From: Flavobacterium jejuense
GTDB taxonomy: Bacteria > Bacteroidota > Bacteroidia > Flavobacteriales > Flavobacteriaceae
Reading direction: 5' to 3'
NCBI RefSeq assembly: GCF_006491595.2
Contig: NZ_VEVQ02000009.1
Span: forward strand, 124,001-188,000
Length of the DNA stretch: 64,000 bases
The notes beneath the pieces were generated by a model. That model worked only from the letters and a program-made list of their open reading frames with translations. It ran no database searches and was not told the origin of the DNA. This document shows positions 20,166 to 28,917 of the stretch, in pieces (the first letter of the stretch is position 1; each line of letters begins with the position of its first letter). The position numbers and the translations under genes are program-made.

Positions 20166-20714
20166 ATGATTATGTTAGGTTGTACTCCAAAAGGAAGACT
20201 AACAGAACAACATGACATGTTTTTTGGAATAGGGAATTCCTTATATGATTTAAAACAAGATATGTTGGATTTTTGGCCAGAGGCTAAAGGAAAAATTCAT
20301 TTAGATGCTTGGCAAAAAGTAACTCAAATTGATGGCTATTCGATAGAAATAGTTTCAAAAAGTGAAATTCTTAAGCAAGAGGAAAGGCTATTTTTTATCA
20401 ATCTAGGAGGTTATAAAGAAAATGAATTTGAAGAATATCATTACAAAGTTTTAACTGTTGCCAAAACTAAAGCAGAAGCTATTAAAAAAAGCAAGAAGAC
20501 TACTTTTTTTAAACATTGTGGTTTTGAGGGAGCTGGAGCATCACATATTGATGATAAATATGGAATAGATGTAGATGACATTTATAGAGTTAATGACATT
20601 TTAAGTCCAAAGTTTAAAGAAAAGTACCAATTAAAAATTACCAAAACAATCTCTACTCATGAGGACAAAAAACATATTAGCTATTTAAAATTTGACAAAA
20701 TAAAAGCGTCCTAA
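20166..20714 (+). CDS. DUF1543 domain protein, possibly N-terminally truncated
   Basis: 182 residues with the DUF1543 pattern near the start (MLGCTPKGRLTEQHDMFFGIG) and a repeat-like second half (FINLGGYKENEFEEYHYKVLTVAKTKAEA). No signal peptide; cytoplasmic. The family is of unknown function. Relatives as I recall them begin a few residues earlier with MKLFxxMLG. Here an in-frame ATG at 20145 is cut off by TAA at 20160-20162, so translation must start at 20166 or 20172. This suggests a nonsense change or start shift at the extreme N-terminus; the rest of the frame is intact. Confidence 0.8.
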   Translation: MIMLGCTPKGRLTEQHDMFFGIGNSLYDLKQDMLDFWPEAKGKIHLDAWQKVTQIDGYSIEIVSKSEILKQEERLFFINLGGYKENEFEEYHYKVLTVAKTKAEAIKKSKKTTFFKHCGFEGAGASHIDDKYGIDVDDIYRVNDILSPKFKEKYQLKITKTISTHEDKKHISYLKFDKIKAS

Positions 20715-20736
20715 AGATTAGAGCGCTTATATTTTT

Positions 20737-20973
20737 TTATACTTTACCTTCTGTATCATTCCTCTTTTTCCATTCTTTTGTATCTTCAACTTCATCTTTA
20801 GGAGTTAGAAAAAAGATAGCTAAACCAGCCACTGTCAATCCAATCATAATTATCCAAGCCACAGTATCTCCCCATTTATAAATCCATGAGAGCAATCTTG
20901 GCACTCTATCAAAAAACTTTAAAACTATGGCAAATGCACCAAAGAAAGCTATGTAACCTCCTATTTTTTTCAT
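20737..20973 (-). CDS. Small two-helix membrane protein
   Basis: About 78 residues when started at the ATG at 20973 (MKKIGGYIAFFGAFAI); the ATG at 21000 adds a polar extension with little support. Two hydrophobic helices (about 4-20 and 38-58) are joined by a basic loop containing FDRVPRLLSWIYKWGD, and the C-terminal tail is charged. Family not recognised. It converges with DUF1543 across 22 bp, which hold a weak AAGCG/CGCTT inverted repeat. Confidence 0.7.
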   Translation of the reverse strand: MKKIGGYIAFFGAFAIVLKFFDRVPRLLSWIYKWGDTVAWIIMIGLTVAGLAIFFLTPKDEVEDTKEWKKRNDTEGKV

Positions 20974-21024
20974 ATAAATTTGTTTATGTTTGTACTGCAA
21001 TATAAAAAAATAAAAATAAAAAAA

Positions 21025-21049
21025 GAGTCCTAAAAAAAATTAAGGACTC
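21025..21049 (-). terminator. Terminator after the lipoprotein gene
   Basis: GAGTCCT (21025-21031) pairs with AGGACTC (21043-21049); on the minus strand a run of seven T follows. It lies 35 bp after the lipoprotein stop at 21084. Confidence 0.75.
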
Positions 21050-21083
21050 CTACTTTGTTATTAAAATGAATTTAGTTAATCAT

Positions 21084-21611
21084 TTATTTACTAATTTTCA
21101 TTACATTGTTATCATTAATACCATAATAATCTATTACTGCTTTATAATCATTAAAATCTACAGGATTTGCCATTCTGTTTCCGAAACTTGCAGGAATAAC
21201 AACTGCTCTAAAAACTTGATTTTGTGTCCATACAGATGGTAAAGTATTTAAAGCGTAATTAGATCCTAAAATTACATTTGCATTAAATGTGGTAAAATCA
21301 AAATTATAATCAATTTCTAAATTTCCATCATAATACGTTTGTGGCATTAACCTCCAAACATCTTGTCCATTTACAACATCATATAAATGATAAACTAACA
21401 CCATATCAGAATTATAAATTTGATAAGGGAAATCTAAAAACACATTATAATTATTTCCATTATTAAAATCTACATTAGAATACTCAAACACTTCACTAAT
21501 GGTGTCATTATCTGGTTGTGTAACTGGTACTTCTCTGATAACTTCTTCTTTAACACAACTTTGTAGCGTAATCATCCCGATTAAAGCTAAAATTAAGGTA
21601 ACTTTTTTCAT
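21084..21611 (-). CDS. Putative lipoprotein of unknown function
   Basis: About 175 residues from the ATG at 21611 (MKKVTLILALIGMITLQSC), giving a signal peptide with lipobox LQSC. The upstream ATG (21665) would add 18 residues ahead of the signal peptide and is rejected. The mature part is rich in Tyr, Asn and Asp, with FNNGNNYNVFLDFPYQIYNSDMV-like beta segments (shown in part). Family not recognised; it lies next to the radical SAM gene but has its own terminator. Confidence 0.75.
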   Translation of the reverse strand: MKKVTLILALIGMITLQSCVKEEVIREVPVTQPDNDTISEVFEYSNVDFNNGNNYNVFLDFPYQIYNSDMVLVYHLYDVVNGQDVWRLMPQTYYDGNLEIDYNFDFTTFNANVILGSNYALNTLPSVWTQNQVFRAVVIPASFGNRMANPVDFNDYKAVIDYYGINDNNVMKISK

Positions 21612-21688
21612 AACTATTCGTTTTTTAAATTGTTTCTTACAAAAACAAACCAATAGTCGTGCCAAATTTTAAATAGTATATAAATTAA

Positions 21689-22666
21689 TTAAATTTTATT
21701 TGTCATATATTTTCCTGCATTTTCATAGGGTACAATTAACTTTTCTAGCTTAAGTGATTGTACTGGACATTCTTTATCATTAGCAAATAACCACTTCTTA
21801 AGTTTATATTGATCTAATTTTAATATTCCATCTTTAGAAATTTTACCAATATTATTAATATCACTTTCTAAAGCTACTGTACACTTTTGTACTCTACCAT
21901 CTGCTCTTATAACAAAACTATTTGCTTTAGCTGCATAGCAAGTTGATTCTCCTTCTTCGGAATTAAAAAATAAACCTTTAGATATAGCAATTTTCTTTAA
22001 ATTATAAAGAAGTTCATTCTTTGATAATTTTAAATTTTCCATACCAAATATAGGATGAAAATGAAAATTAAATCTTCTATCATTACTAAATGGAAAAGAA
22101 TTATTTAAAATAAAAGATTCTACTGAATAAATATTTGTATCGGAAACATTAAATCTTATTACACAACTAAAATCATGTTTTGATTTAGACATTGAAACTA
22201 AATTTGAATAAATTTTTTCAAATGTATTTTTTCCATTTATTGTAGGCCTAAGTTTGTTATGCTCTTCTTTTTCACCATCTAATGTAATTTGAAATGATTT
22301 AACTTTACTTCTAATTAATTTTTTAAATGTTATTTTATCTAATCCATATGCATTAGTTGTTAAACTCCCGAAATAATATACATTATTCTCTTTACATAAT
22401 TTAGAAGCCCAATCTGATAATTCTAGAACAACACTTTTATTCAGTAAAGGCTCACCCCCAAAATAAGATAAACTTAATTCTTTTATTTTATGAATTCTTG
22501 CTAAAATTAGATTTTTAATCCCTAATATTATTTCTGATGAAATTTTACCAACCTTAAAGTCTTCATAACAATATAAACATCTAAAATTACATTGTTCAGT
22601 CACAAATACAATTATTTCTAAACGCTCGTTATCAAATGATTTTAACCATATTTTATTTGTATCCAT
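21689..22666 (-). CDS. Radical SAM peptide-modifying enzyme, incomplete SPASM-like tail
   Basis: 325 residues. The radical SAM core has the CxxxCxxC cluster motif at C26, C30 and C33 (CNFRCLYC), followed by GGEP at 70-73 and LDGEKEEHNKLRP at about 129-141, all typical of SPASM-type enzymes that modify ribosomal peptides or sulfatases. The C-terminal part has only three of the expected auxiliary-cluster cysteines: C243, C262 (DGRVQKC) and C300 (KECP), and lacks the closing CxxxC set. I checked the other two frames over the last ~100 bp and found no continuing reading frame, so a simple frameshift does not explain the loss. A 72-residue peptide gene lies 145 bp upstream on the same strand: candidate substrate. 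No peptidase or exporter is adjacent. Confidence 0.85.
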   Translation of the reverse strand: MDTNKIWLKSFDNERLEIIVFVTEQCNFRCLYCYEDFKVGKISSEIILGIKNLILARIHKIKELSLSYFGGEPLLNKSVVLELSDWASKLCKENNVYYFGSLTTNAYGLDKITFKKLIRSKVKSFQITLDGEKEEHNKLRPTINGKNTFEKIYSNLVSMSKSKHDFSCVIRFNVSDTNIYSVESFILNNSFPFSNDRRFNFHFHPIFGMENLKLSKNELLYNLKKIAISKGLFFNSEEGESTCYAAKANSFVIRADGRVQKCTVALESDINNIGKISKDGILKLDQYKLKKWLFANDKECPVQSLKLEKLIVPYENAGKYMTNKI

Positions 22667-22811
22667 TATTTAAAAAATTACTATTTTATTAATAAAAAAA
22701 CATGCTATCTAAAATTCATATAAAACATTAACTTTAATGTAATCAATACTTTAGCATTAAGATTAAACATTTAATATTCTTTTTAAATAGCATTTTAAAA
22801 ACTAGAAGAAA

Positions 22812-23030
22812 TTAACCTTCTTTACATACAATATTTATTAGGCTATGACCTTGCTTATCATTATCAGGATTAGTAGAAAAACTTCCTAAAGAATCGTCTT
22901 TTTTGGCATAGCCTTTCAAGTAATTTAAATATTGATTATAGCTCTTTAAATCAGTTATAAAAATTGATCCATCTTCTCTTATTTTCAATTGATTTTCAAT
23001 AATTTCATTAAACTCTTTTTGTGTTATCAT
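22812..23030 (-). CDS. Candidate RiPP precursor peptide
   Basis: 72 residues, starting MITQKEFNEIIENQLK. The first ~42 residues are charged and helical with aromatic pairs (YNQYLNYLKGY), as expected of a leader. The last ~30 (from KKDDSLGS to NIVCKEG) are small/polar, with a single Cys at 69, and could be a core. There is no signal peptide. It is the first gene of an apparent two-gene unit with the radical SAM enzyme. The function is inference from size, composition and neighbour; I recognise no precursor family, and a small regulatory or immunity protein remains possible. Confidence 0.6.
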   Translation of the reverse strand: MITQKEFNEIIENQLKIREDGSIFITDLKSYNQYLNYLKGYAKKDDSLGSFSTNPDNDKQGHSLINIVCKEG

Positions 23031-23055
23031 AATAAATAAATTTTATTTCCCTACT

Positions 23056-23092
23056 CATATGGCTTTTCGGTTACGCCCCGTTTTTGATATGG
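23056..23092 (-). promoter_or_regulatory. GC-richer leader element upstream of the candidate precursor
   Basis: In a very AT-rich stretch, 26-62 bp before the precursor ATG, lies a patch with ATATGG direct repeats (23057-23062 and 23087-23092) flanking CGG-TTACGC-CCCG. It is probably in the 5' untranslated region or promoter. No known riboswitch is recognised. Confidence 0.3.
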
Positions 23093-23162
23093 TTTCTAGA
23101 CTCCATTTTTAAATCCTATTAGTTAGCTAACTACTATGTAAAATTGGGAATTTAAGAGCAAA

Positions 23163-23190
23163 AAAAAATCCCTAACAATAGGGATTTTTT
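23163..23190 (-). terminator. Terminator of the two-component operon
   Basis: AAAAAATCCCTA (23163-23174), loop ACAA, then its exact complement (23179-23190) with T-rich sequence on the minus strand. It lies about 23 bp after the response regulator stop and separates this operon from the precursor gene. Confidence 0.85.
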
Positions 23191-23212
23191 ATTTAGTTTT
23201 AAGCTGATATTA

Positions 23213-23824
23213 CTAGAAATCATATTTTCTTTCAATAGCAAATCGGATTAAATCGGTCTTTCCATAAATATTCATTTTTTTTAGAATATTTTTTCTGTGT
23301 GTGTCTACTGTGCTTTTAGCTACAAACAGTAAATCGGCTATTTCTTGTGATGTTTTACCTTCACCAACTAATCTAAGAATCTCTTTTTCTCTTGTACTCA
23401 AAATAATTTCTTCTTTACTAACTGTGTCCTTAGTAATGATAGCATCATCATAAAAAGAATTATTTTTAGCTACACTTTTTATCGCTTCAATTAATTTTTT
23501 CAACGAGGAATTTTTCATAATATAACCTAATGCTCCTGCTTCTTTCATTTGAAGAATGGCTTCTTCTTGATCAAACATACTAAAAGCTATTACTTGTATT
23601 TCTGGATATTCTTTCTTTATCATTCTAGTAGCAGCAATACCATCGCATTTAGGCATTCTTATGTCTGTTACTACAACATCTGGTTGCTTTATTTTCACCA
23701 ATTCAAGTAACATTTCACCATCTAAAGCTTCTCCTACAACTTCAATGGTTTCTTCATATTCTAAAGCTAACTTAATTCCATCTATTAGAGCTTGATGATC
23801 TTCTGCAATTACAATTCGTATCAT
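23213..23824 (-). CDS. NarL/FixJ-family response regulator
   Basis: 203 residues. Receiver domain with the acidic pair E8-D9, phospho-acceptor D54 (VVTDIRMP) and a GYIMKNS loop carrying the conserved Lys; a C-terminal LuxR-type helix-turn-helix (LSTREKEILRLVGEGKTSQEIADLLFVAKSTVDTHRKNIL) binds DNA. Its ATG overlaps the kinase stop by 4 bp, so the pair is translationally coupled. Targets are not known; the candidate peptide/radical SAM unit directly downstream is an obvious one to test. Confidence 0.95.
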   Translation of the reverse strand: MIRIVIAEDHQALIDGIKLALEYEETIEVVGEALDGEMLLELVKIKQPDVVVTDIRMPKCDGIAATRMIKKEYPEIQVIAFSMFDQEEAILQMKEAGALGYIMKNSSLKKLIEAIKSVAKNNSFYDDAIITKDTVSKEEIILSTREKEILRLVGEGKTSQEIADLLFVAKSTVDTHRKNILKKMNIYGKTDLIRFAIERKYDF

Positions 23825-25584
23825 AATGGTAAATCTATTATAATGGTTGTTCCTCTTCCTTTTTTTGTATCAACTGTAAAAGTTCCTAATAACTGTTCCA
23901 CTTTTCGTTCTATATTTTTTAATCCTATTCCATCATTTTTATCTATTTTATTACTCTCAAAACCTTTTCCATTATCTTCTACCATTACATTAATCTCGTT
24001 ATCATATTGGTTCAAATAAATATTTACTTCACTAGCATTTGCATGTTTAATACAATTTGTTGCCAGTTCTTGAATAATTCTAAACAACAAAACCTCAACT
24101 GTATTCTCTATTCTATTATTTAATCCAGAAGGAATTACATTAAAAATGATTTTATTAGGAACTGACATTTTTTCTGCCATCTTTTTAACAGCTAATAACA
24201 ACCCTTCTTTTCCAATAACTCCTGAGTTTTTAAGATGTGCAATATTCCGTACTTCATTATAAGCTTCATCAATTATTTGATTCGTTTTGTCATATAACAA
24301 CTCATTATTTTCTTGTTCATTCAAGGTTTCAAAATTTATTTTTAAAATAGTCAATAAACTTCCTAAATTATCATGCAATTCATCTGCTATTTTTTGTCTT
24401 TCCTTATCTTGAATTGCCAACATTTTATCAATTTCATTCAATTGATTTTCTTTTAACTGATTCACCAAATGATTTACTTCAATAGTTTTTTGTTGTTCGA
24501 TAATTTTCTTTTTATTCTTTAGATTTTTAAAAGATAAAAAGCCAATTAAAACAGACAAGAAAAGTAATAGTAAACTAATGCTAATTGTAATTTTATTTTT
24601 AAAATTAATTGCTTTTAAATTTTTATTTTCCTTTTCTTTTTCAACTGTTTTGTATTTAATATCAATATCAATTATCGCTTTATTTTGTTCTTTTTCATCC
24701 AAAATATCTTGATAAACTTTTTGCTTTTCTAAATATTCAATTGCTTTTTTATAATTCCCATTTTCTTTATAAGTATTGGCCAAAAAACCATAAATAATTT
24801 CTTTATTTTTATTCTTAAACTCCTTTACCGAAATGGAATCAGCTTTTAGAAAACTTGAAATAGCCTTCTCTTGTTTTTGCTGCTTTTTGTAAACGACTCC
24901 TCTATTTATGTAGATATACGATATATATTCATTTAAACTGTTTTTTTCATAAATTTTCATTGCTTTATCATAAAAAAACAAAGCTGAATCTAGTTTCATA
25001 AGTTGGTCTGAAGCATAAGTAGCTCCAATATTTTGCATGATTCTAGCACTATAAACTTCCTCATTTTGGTTTTCATTCTCTTTTAAAGCTTTAAAAAAGT
25101 AATCAATCGATAATTTAGGATTGGAATTATAAAAAGATTTGCCCAATTGCATATACCCTTCACTTAATATCTTAGGATCATGAACTGTTTTAGCATAGTC
25201 TAAAAATTCTTTTATGTAGATGTTATAATCAATCTTATTATTTTCGATAGCCAATAATAAAGAAACCATCTCAATATTTATTTGAGCTACTTTTGAAATA
25301 CTATCTAAAATTATATATCTTTTTTTTGCTGCTAAATAATTTTTATAAGCCAAATCATCTTCGTTGATTAACTTAAAATAATTTGCTTTCAAATACTCAA
25401 AATTTGCTTTTTCATTATAGGATAACTGAGTACTTTTAATATGATTAATTATGTTTTTTGAGGAATCAATTGCTACATGATTGATACTTCTCTTTAGTGC
25501 TTCTAAGTAACTATTTTGACCAAATGAAAAAGCAACAATAAAAATTGCTGCTATAAAAAGTAGTTTCTTTTTTAAGCTATTCAT
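23821..25584 (-). CDS. TPR sensor histidine kinase (HisKA_3 type)
   Basis: About 587 residues from the ATG at 25584, which forms a TAATG junction with the gene upstream. Signal peptide (LLFIAAIFIVAFSFGQ), TPR-like helices over about 60-310 in the periplasm, one membrane helix (about 332-352), a coiled coil, then the HisKA_3 phospho-acceptor His (about 404) in ADELHDNLGSLL and a HATPase domain with NCIKHANAS, VEDNGKGF and GIGLKNIERKV. This is the NarX-like kinase layout common in Flavobacteriia. It partners with the response regulator that overlaps its stop. The ligand is unknown. Confidence 0.93.
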   Translation of the reverse strand: MNSLKKKLLFIAAIFIVAFSFGQNSYLEALKRSINHVAIDSSKNIINHIKSTQLSYNEKANFEYLKANYFKLINEDDLAYKNYLAAKKRYIILDSISKVAQINIEMVSLLLAIENNKIDYNIYIKEFLDYAKTVHDPKILSEGYMQLGKSFYNSNPKLSIDYFFKALKENENQNEEVYSARIMQNIGATYASDQLMKLDSALFFYDKAMKIYEKNSLNEYISYIYINRGVVYKKQQKQEKAISSFLKADSISVKEFKNKNKEIIYGFLANTYKENGNYKKAIEYLEKQKVYQDILDEKEQNKAIIDIDIKYKTVEKEKENKNLKAINFKNKITISISLLLLFLSVLIGFLSFKNLKNKKKIIEQQKTIEVNHLVNQLKENQLNEIDKMLAIQDKERQKIADELHDNLGSLLTILKINFETLNEQENNELLYDKTNQIIDEAYNEVRNIAHLKNSGVIGKEGLLLAVKKMAEKMSVPNKIIFNVIPSGLNNRIENTVEVLLFRIIQELATNCIKHANASEVNIYLNQYDNEINVMVEDNGKGFESNKIDKNDGIGLKNIERKVEQLLGTFTVDTKKGRGTTIIIDLPL

Positions 25585-26039
25585 TAAGAACAACCTTCAA
25601 AAGTAAGTACACCACCATTACCTACTTTAGGTTCTTCAATCAAGTCAAAATTGGGAAATTTTGGCAAGCTTTCTTGGAAAATCCTTAATATCTTTTCAGA
25701 ACCATTAAATCTATCATCATGAAAACACATAAAATGAATAGTTTCTTCCGATTTTATATTTGTAAAATCACGTCCGTTTGCCAAGGGTTGCAATTCATTT
25801 AAATAAATTGGATTTTGATCTACACTAATTTTTCGCAAACTTTTATCTGAACCAGATAAATCTTTATTAGGACCATTTTCAACAAGTAGAACCCCTAAAA
25901 TGCCATAATATTTAGCATTAGAAATATTATAATATGCAACGTATTTATAAGTACCCTCTTCTAATTCCGGTAACATTGTTCTTACTTCAACTGTTTTGTT
26001 TTCTAAGTTTATTTTTCCACAAGACTGATATGTTTTCAT
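25584..26039 (-). CDS. Unknown cytoplasmic protein coupled to the kinase
   Basis: 151 residues, no signal peptide or membrane segment. Starts MKTYQSCGKINLENKTVEVRT; contains EEGTYKYVAYYNI, LLVENGPNKDLSGSDKS and ends GNGGVLTFEGCS with a C-terminal Cys. It is mostly beta-strand in character. I do not recognise the family. Its stop and the kinase start share bases (TAATG), so it is first in a three-gene operon with the two-component system and may modulate signalling or be a cargo whose level is sensed. Confidence 0.7.
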   Translation of the reverse strand: MKTYQSCGKINLENKTVEVRTMLPELEEGTYKYVAYYNISNAKYYGILGVLLVENGPNKDLSGSDKSLRKISVDQNPIYLNELQPLANGRDFTNIKSEETIHFMCFHDDRFNGSEKILRIFQESLPKFPNFDLIEEPKVGNGGVLTFEGCS

Positions 26040-26260
26040 ATATAGTATTTTTATTTTTAGCTAAATTAGGATTCTAAAATAGTAAAAAAATCACTAACAA
26101 TGGGTATTTATTAGATTGATAAAAATGTAAATAATATAAAATAATCGATAAAACCTGTAATAAAATTCATTGAAGCAATACTTAATTTTACAACAACAAA
26201 TTAACAATATATTACATCATGTAAAATGTAATGATAATAACATCTAAAAACCAAACAATT

Positions 26261-26476
26261 ATGAAAGCTACAAAAATTATAGGAATCGTTTTAATTGCAT
26301 TATCTATTTACCTTGGCTATTTAGGAATCAATAAAGTATCTAATAATACTTCAGAAATTAATTTTTTAGGAATAGAGATTGACGCTTCTAATGAATCAGG
26401 TCAAAATCAAGGATTTATTTTTCTTGGTTTAGCAGGCGTATTGCTTTTGGGAGGAGTTTACACCGTAAAAAAGTAA
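26261..26476 (+). CDS. Small DUF3185-like membrane protein
   Basis: 71 residues from the ATG at 26261 (MKATKIIGIVLIALSIYLGYLGI). Two hydrophobic helices (about 4-22 and 50-66) flank a polar loop (NNTSEINFLGIEIDASNESGQ), the layout of DUF3185-type proteins. An ATG 10 codons earlier (26231) would add a polar tail and is less likely. Isolated gene, divergent from the two-component operon. Function unknown. Confidence 0.7.
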   Translation: MKATKIIGIVLIALSIYLGYLGINKVSNNTSEINFLGIEIDASNESGQNQGFIFLGLAGVLLLGGVYTVKK

Positions 26477-26584
26477 ACTCATAATTAACATTAATTTTAC
26501 TTCTTTACTATTATAAAACATTTCAGATAAGATTTAAGAATGATTTGGTAATTTTTAAATAACAATTTCATTACAACATACAAG

Positions 26585-26592
26585 TAAGTTTG
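26585..26592 (+). promoter_or_regulatory. Candidate -7 box for the choice-of-anchor gene
   Basis: TAAGTTTG matches TAnnTTTG and lies 23 bp before the ATG at 26616. No -33 TTG is seen at standard spacing. Confidence 0.35.
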
Positions 26593-26615
26593 TGCAACAA
26601 CAATAAACTTACTAA

Positions 26616-28814
26616 ATGAAAACAAAAATTACACTATTAGTATTACTTTTTAGCATTTTATATTCGAAAAACATAGCTGCTGAAAAAGGTAATAACTATT
26701 TTAAAACATCAAAAATTCATACAATAAACAATGTCTTAGTATCCAATATTGCATTTGCATCAGATTTTTATATCGTTAATGAAAATGAGTCTACTATTAC
26801 TATTGAACTTACATTAAACAGTCCTTCAACCGGAAACACAAAGGTTGATGTGACTGTTTCTACTTTTGGAACAGCTACAAATGGTTCGCAATTTACATTT
26901 GCCAATCAAACCATTACTTTTCCTTTAAATAGTACTTCGGAAACTATTATTATTCCTATTACTAATGACGCTATTTTTAATGGTGATTCTTATTTTACAT
27001 TAGCATTATCAAATCCTATAGATGGAACAATTACTGGTACTTCTAAAACAACTATTTACATCTTAGAGGATGAAGAAGATGTACCAACTACTGCTACAGC
27101 ATTAGACATTAATTACCTTTCAAGTTATTTAGTCGATGCTACTGGTTCAGCAGAAATCGTTGCTCATGATCCTACTTCCCAACGCTTATTTGTAATGAAT
27201 TCTACTGCTTCAAAGGTGGAAATTTTAGATTTTTCAAATCTTACTTCAATTTCTCCCGTTCAATCTATCGATTTATCTTCATATGGAATAGGTGGAACTA
27301 GTATTGCTGTAAAAAACGGAATGGTTGCAGCAACCGTTCAAGGAGCAAATTTCACCAATGGAAAAGTAATCTTTATGGATATTGATGGCAATATTGGATC
27401 TATAGTTGAGGCTGGTGTTTTACCAGATATGGTAACTTTTACTCCAGATGGAACAAAAGTAATAATAGCAAATGAAGGAGAACCAAATGATGACTATACA
27501 ATAGATCCTGAAGGAAGTATTTCTATTATAAATGTTACTGGTGGTTACAATGGTGTCCTGCAAACTGATGTTACTAACTTAAATTTTAATGCTTTTGATA
27601 GCCAATTAACGACTTTACGAGCCAATAACGTTCGTATTTATGGAGTTAATGCTACCGTTTCTAAAGATTTGGAACCAGAATACATTACTGTGGCTTCAGA
27701 TGGATTAACGGCTTGGGTTTCACTTCAAGAGAATAATGCAATTGCTACAATCGATTTGGTAAACAATCAAATTACAGCTATTACACCATTAGGTTTTAAA
27801 GATCATATGTTAACTGGAAATGAATTAGATACTTCAGATCAATTTGGAGAAATCTTTATGGGAAATTGGCCTATAAAAGGAATGTATATGCCTGATGCAA
27901 TTGCAAATTATACTGTCAATGGAATTACCTATTTGGTAACCGCTAATGAAGGTGATTCTAGAGATTATGGTGGATTATCTGAAGAAAAAAGAGTAGGAAG
28001 TGGTAGCTATGTTTTAGATGCAAGCGTTTTTCCAAACGCATCCTTATTAAAAAACAATAAAAATCTTGGCCGATTAACTGTTACAAATGCAACAGGTGAT
28101 ACTGATGGCGATGGTGATTTTGATGAAATTCATGTTTTTGGAACTCGTTCTTTTAGTATATGGAATACGTCAACAGGACAATTAGTATATGATAGTGGTT
28201 CTGATTTTGAAAGAATCACAGCTGCTGATCCTGTTTATGGTGCTTTATTTAATGTTAGTAATAATAATAACAATCTAAAAAATCGTAGTGATAACAAAGG
28301 ACCAGAACCTGAAGGAATTACTGTTGCTGAAATTAATGGCGCTACTTATGCTTTTATCACTTTAGAAAGAACTGGTGGATTAATGACCTATGATATTACT
28401 GATCCAATGGCTCCAACATTCATCTCTTACAAAAATAGTAGAACAACAAGTACTATTGGTGGTGATTTAGGACCTGAAGGAATTATTTACATTGCTCCAG
28501 AAAATAGTCCAATTAATAAAGGAATAATTATTATGGCTAATGAAGTAAGTGCTACTTTAAGTCTATATGAAATTTCTAATGACGTTTTAAACACACCAAA
28601 TTATTTTATTACTACTAATACATTGGCTTACCCAAATCCAGTAACTAATGGAATAGTGTATTTCAATGAAGCAACAAACGTAAGTTTATATAATATGCTA
28701 GGTAAAAAATTAACAGAAAAAGAAAACACAAACAGTTTAGAAATGAATTACCCAAAAGGAATTTATTTCATAAAAACAAAAGATGGAATCACGCAAAAAG
28801 TAGTTGTTGAATAA
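26616..28814 (+). CDS. T9SS cargo: Calx-beta plus choice-of-anchor I domain
   Basis: 732 residues. Signal peptide (about 1-22), then a Calx-beta-like domain (about 50-150) with the FYIVNENESTITIELTL pattern. The main body (about 160-650) is the choice-of-anchor I beta-propeller region (TGSAEIVAHDPTSQRLFVMN, YITVASDGLTAWVSLQENNAIA, PDAIANYTVNGITYLVTANEGDSRDY), a domain found with varied surface anchors. The last ~75 residues (LAYPNPVTNGIVYFNEA ... KGIYFIKT) are a type A T9SS sorting domain. It is therefore predicted to be secreted or surface-attached; its substrate is unknown. A terminator follows. Confidence 0.9.
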   Translation: MKTKITLLVLLFSILYSKNIAAEKGNNYFKTSKIHTINNVLVSNIAFASDFYIVNENESTITIELTLNSPSTGNTKVDVTVSTFGTATNGSQFTFANQTITFPLNSTSETIIIPITNDAIFNGDSYFTLALSNPIDGTITGTSKTTIYILEDEEDVPTTATALDINYLSSYLVDATGSAEIVAHDPTSQRLFVMNSTASKVEILDFSNLTSISPVQSIDLSSYGIGGTSIAVKNGMVAATVQGANFTNGKVIFMDIDGNIGSIVEAGVLPDMVTFTPDGTKVIIANEGEPNDDYTIDPEGSISIINVTGGYNGVLQTDVTNLNFNAFDSQLTTLRANNVRIYGVNATVSKDLEPEYITVASDGLTAWVSLQENNAIATIDLVNNQITAITPLGFKDHMLTGNELDTSDQFGEIFMGNWPIKGMYMPDAIANYTVNGITYLVTANEGDSRDYGGLSEEKRVGSGSYVLDASVFPNASLLKNNKNLGRLTVTNATGDTDGDGDFDEIHVFGTRSFSIWNTSTGQLVYDSGSDFERITAADPVYGALFNVSNNNNNLKNRSDNKGPEPEGITVAEINGATYAFITLERTGGLMTYDITDPMAPTFISYKNSRTTSTIGGDLGPEGIIYIAPENSPINKGIIIMANEVSATLSLYEISNDVLNTPNYFITTNTLAYPNPVTNGIVYFNEATNVSLYNMLGKKLTEKENTNSLEMNYPKGIYFIKTKDGITQKVVVE

Positions 28815-28841
28815 TTATAAATGTGTTATGTTGATTCCGAG

Positions 28842-28869
28842 AGGCCTTCCAAATTGGAAGGTCTTTTTT
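28842..28869 (+). terminator. Terminator after the choice-of-anchor gene
   Basis: GGCCTTCCAA pairs with TTGGAAGGTC through one wobble position, followed by six T. It lies about 27 bp after the stop. Confidence 0.75.
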
Positions 28870-28917
28870 AATTGAAATGATATTAAAAGCACGAATACTT
28901 TTTAAAAATAATGGTCT

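Noticed and set aside
21689..21790. Frameshift at the 3' end of the radical SAM gene that would restore missing cysteines
   Set aside because: I read the other two minus-strand frames over the last ~100 bp; both meet stops quickly and neither encodes the expected Cys-rich end.
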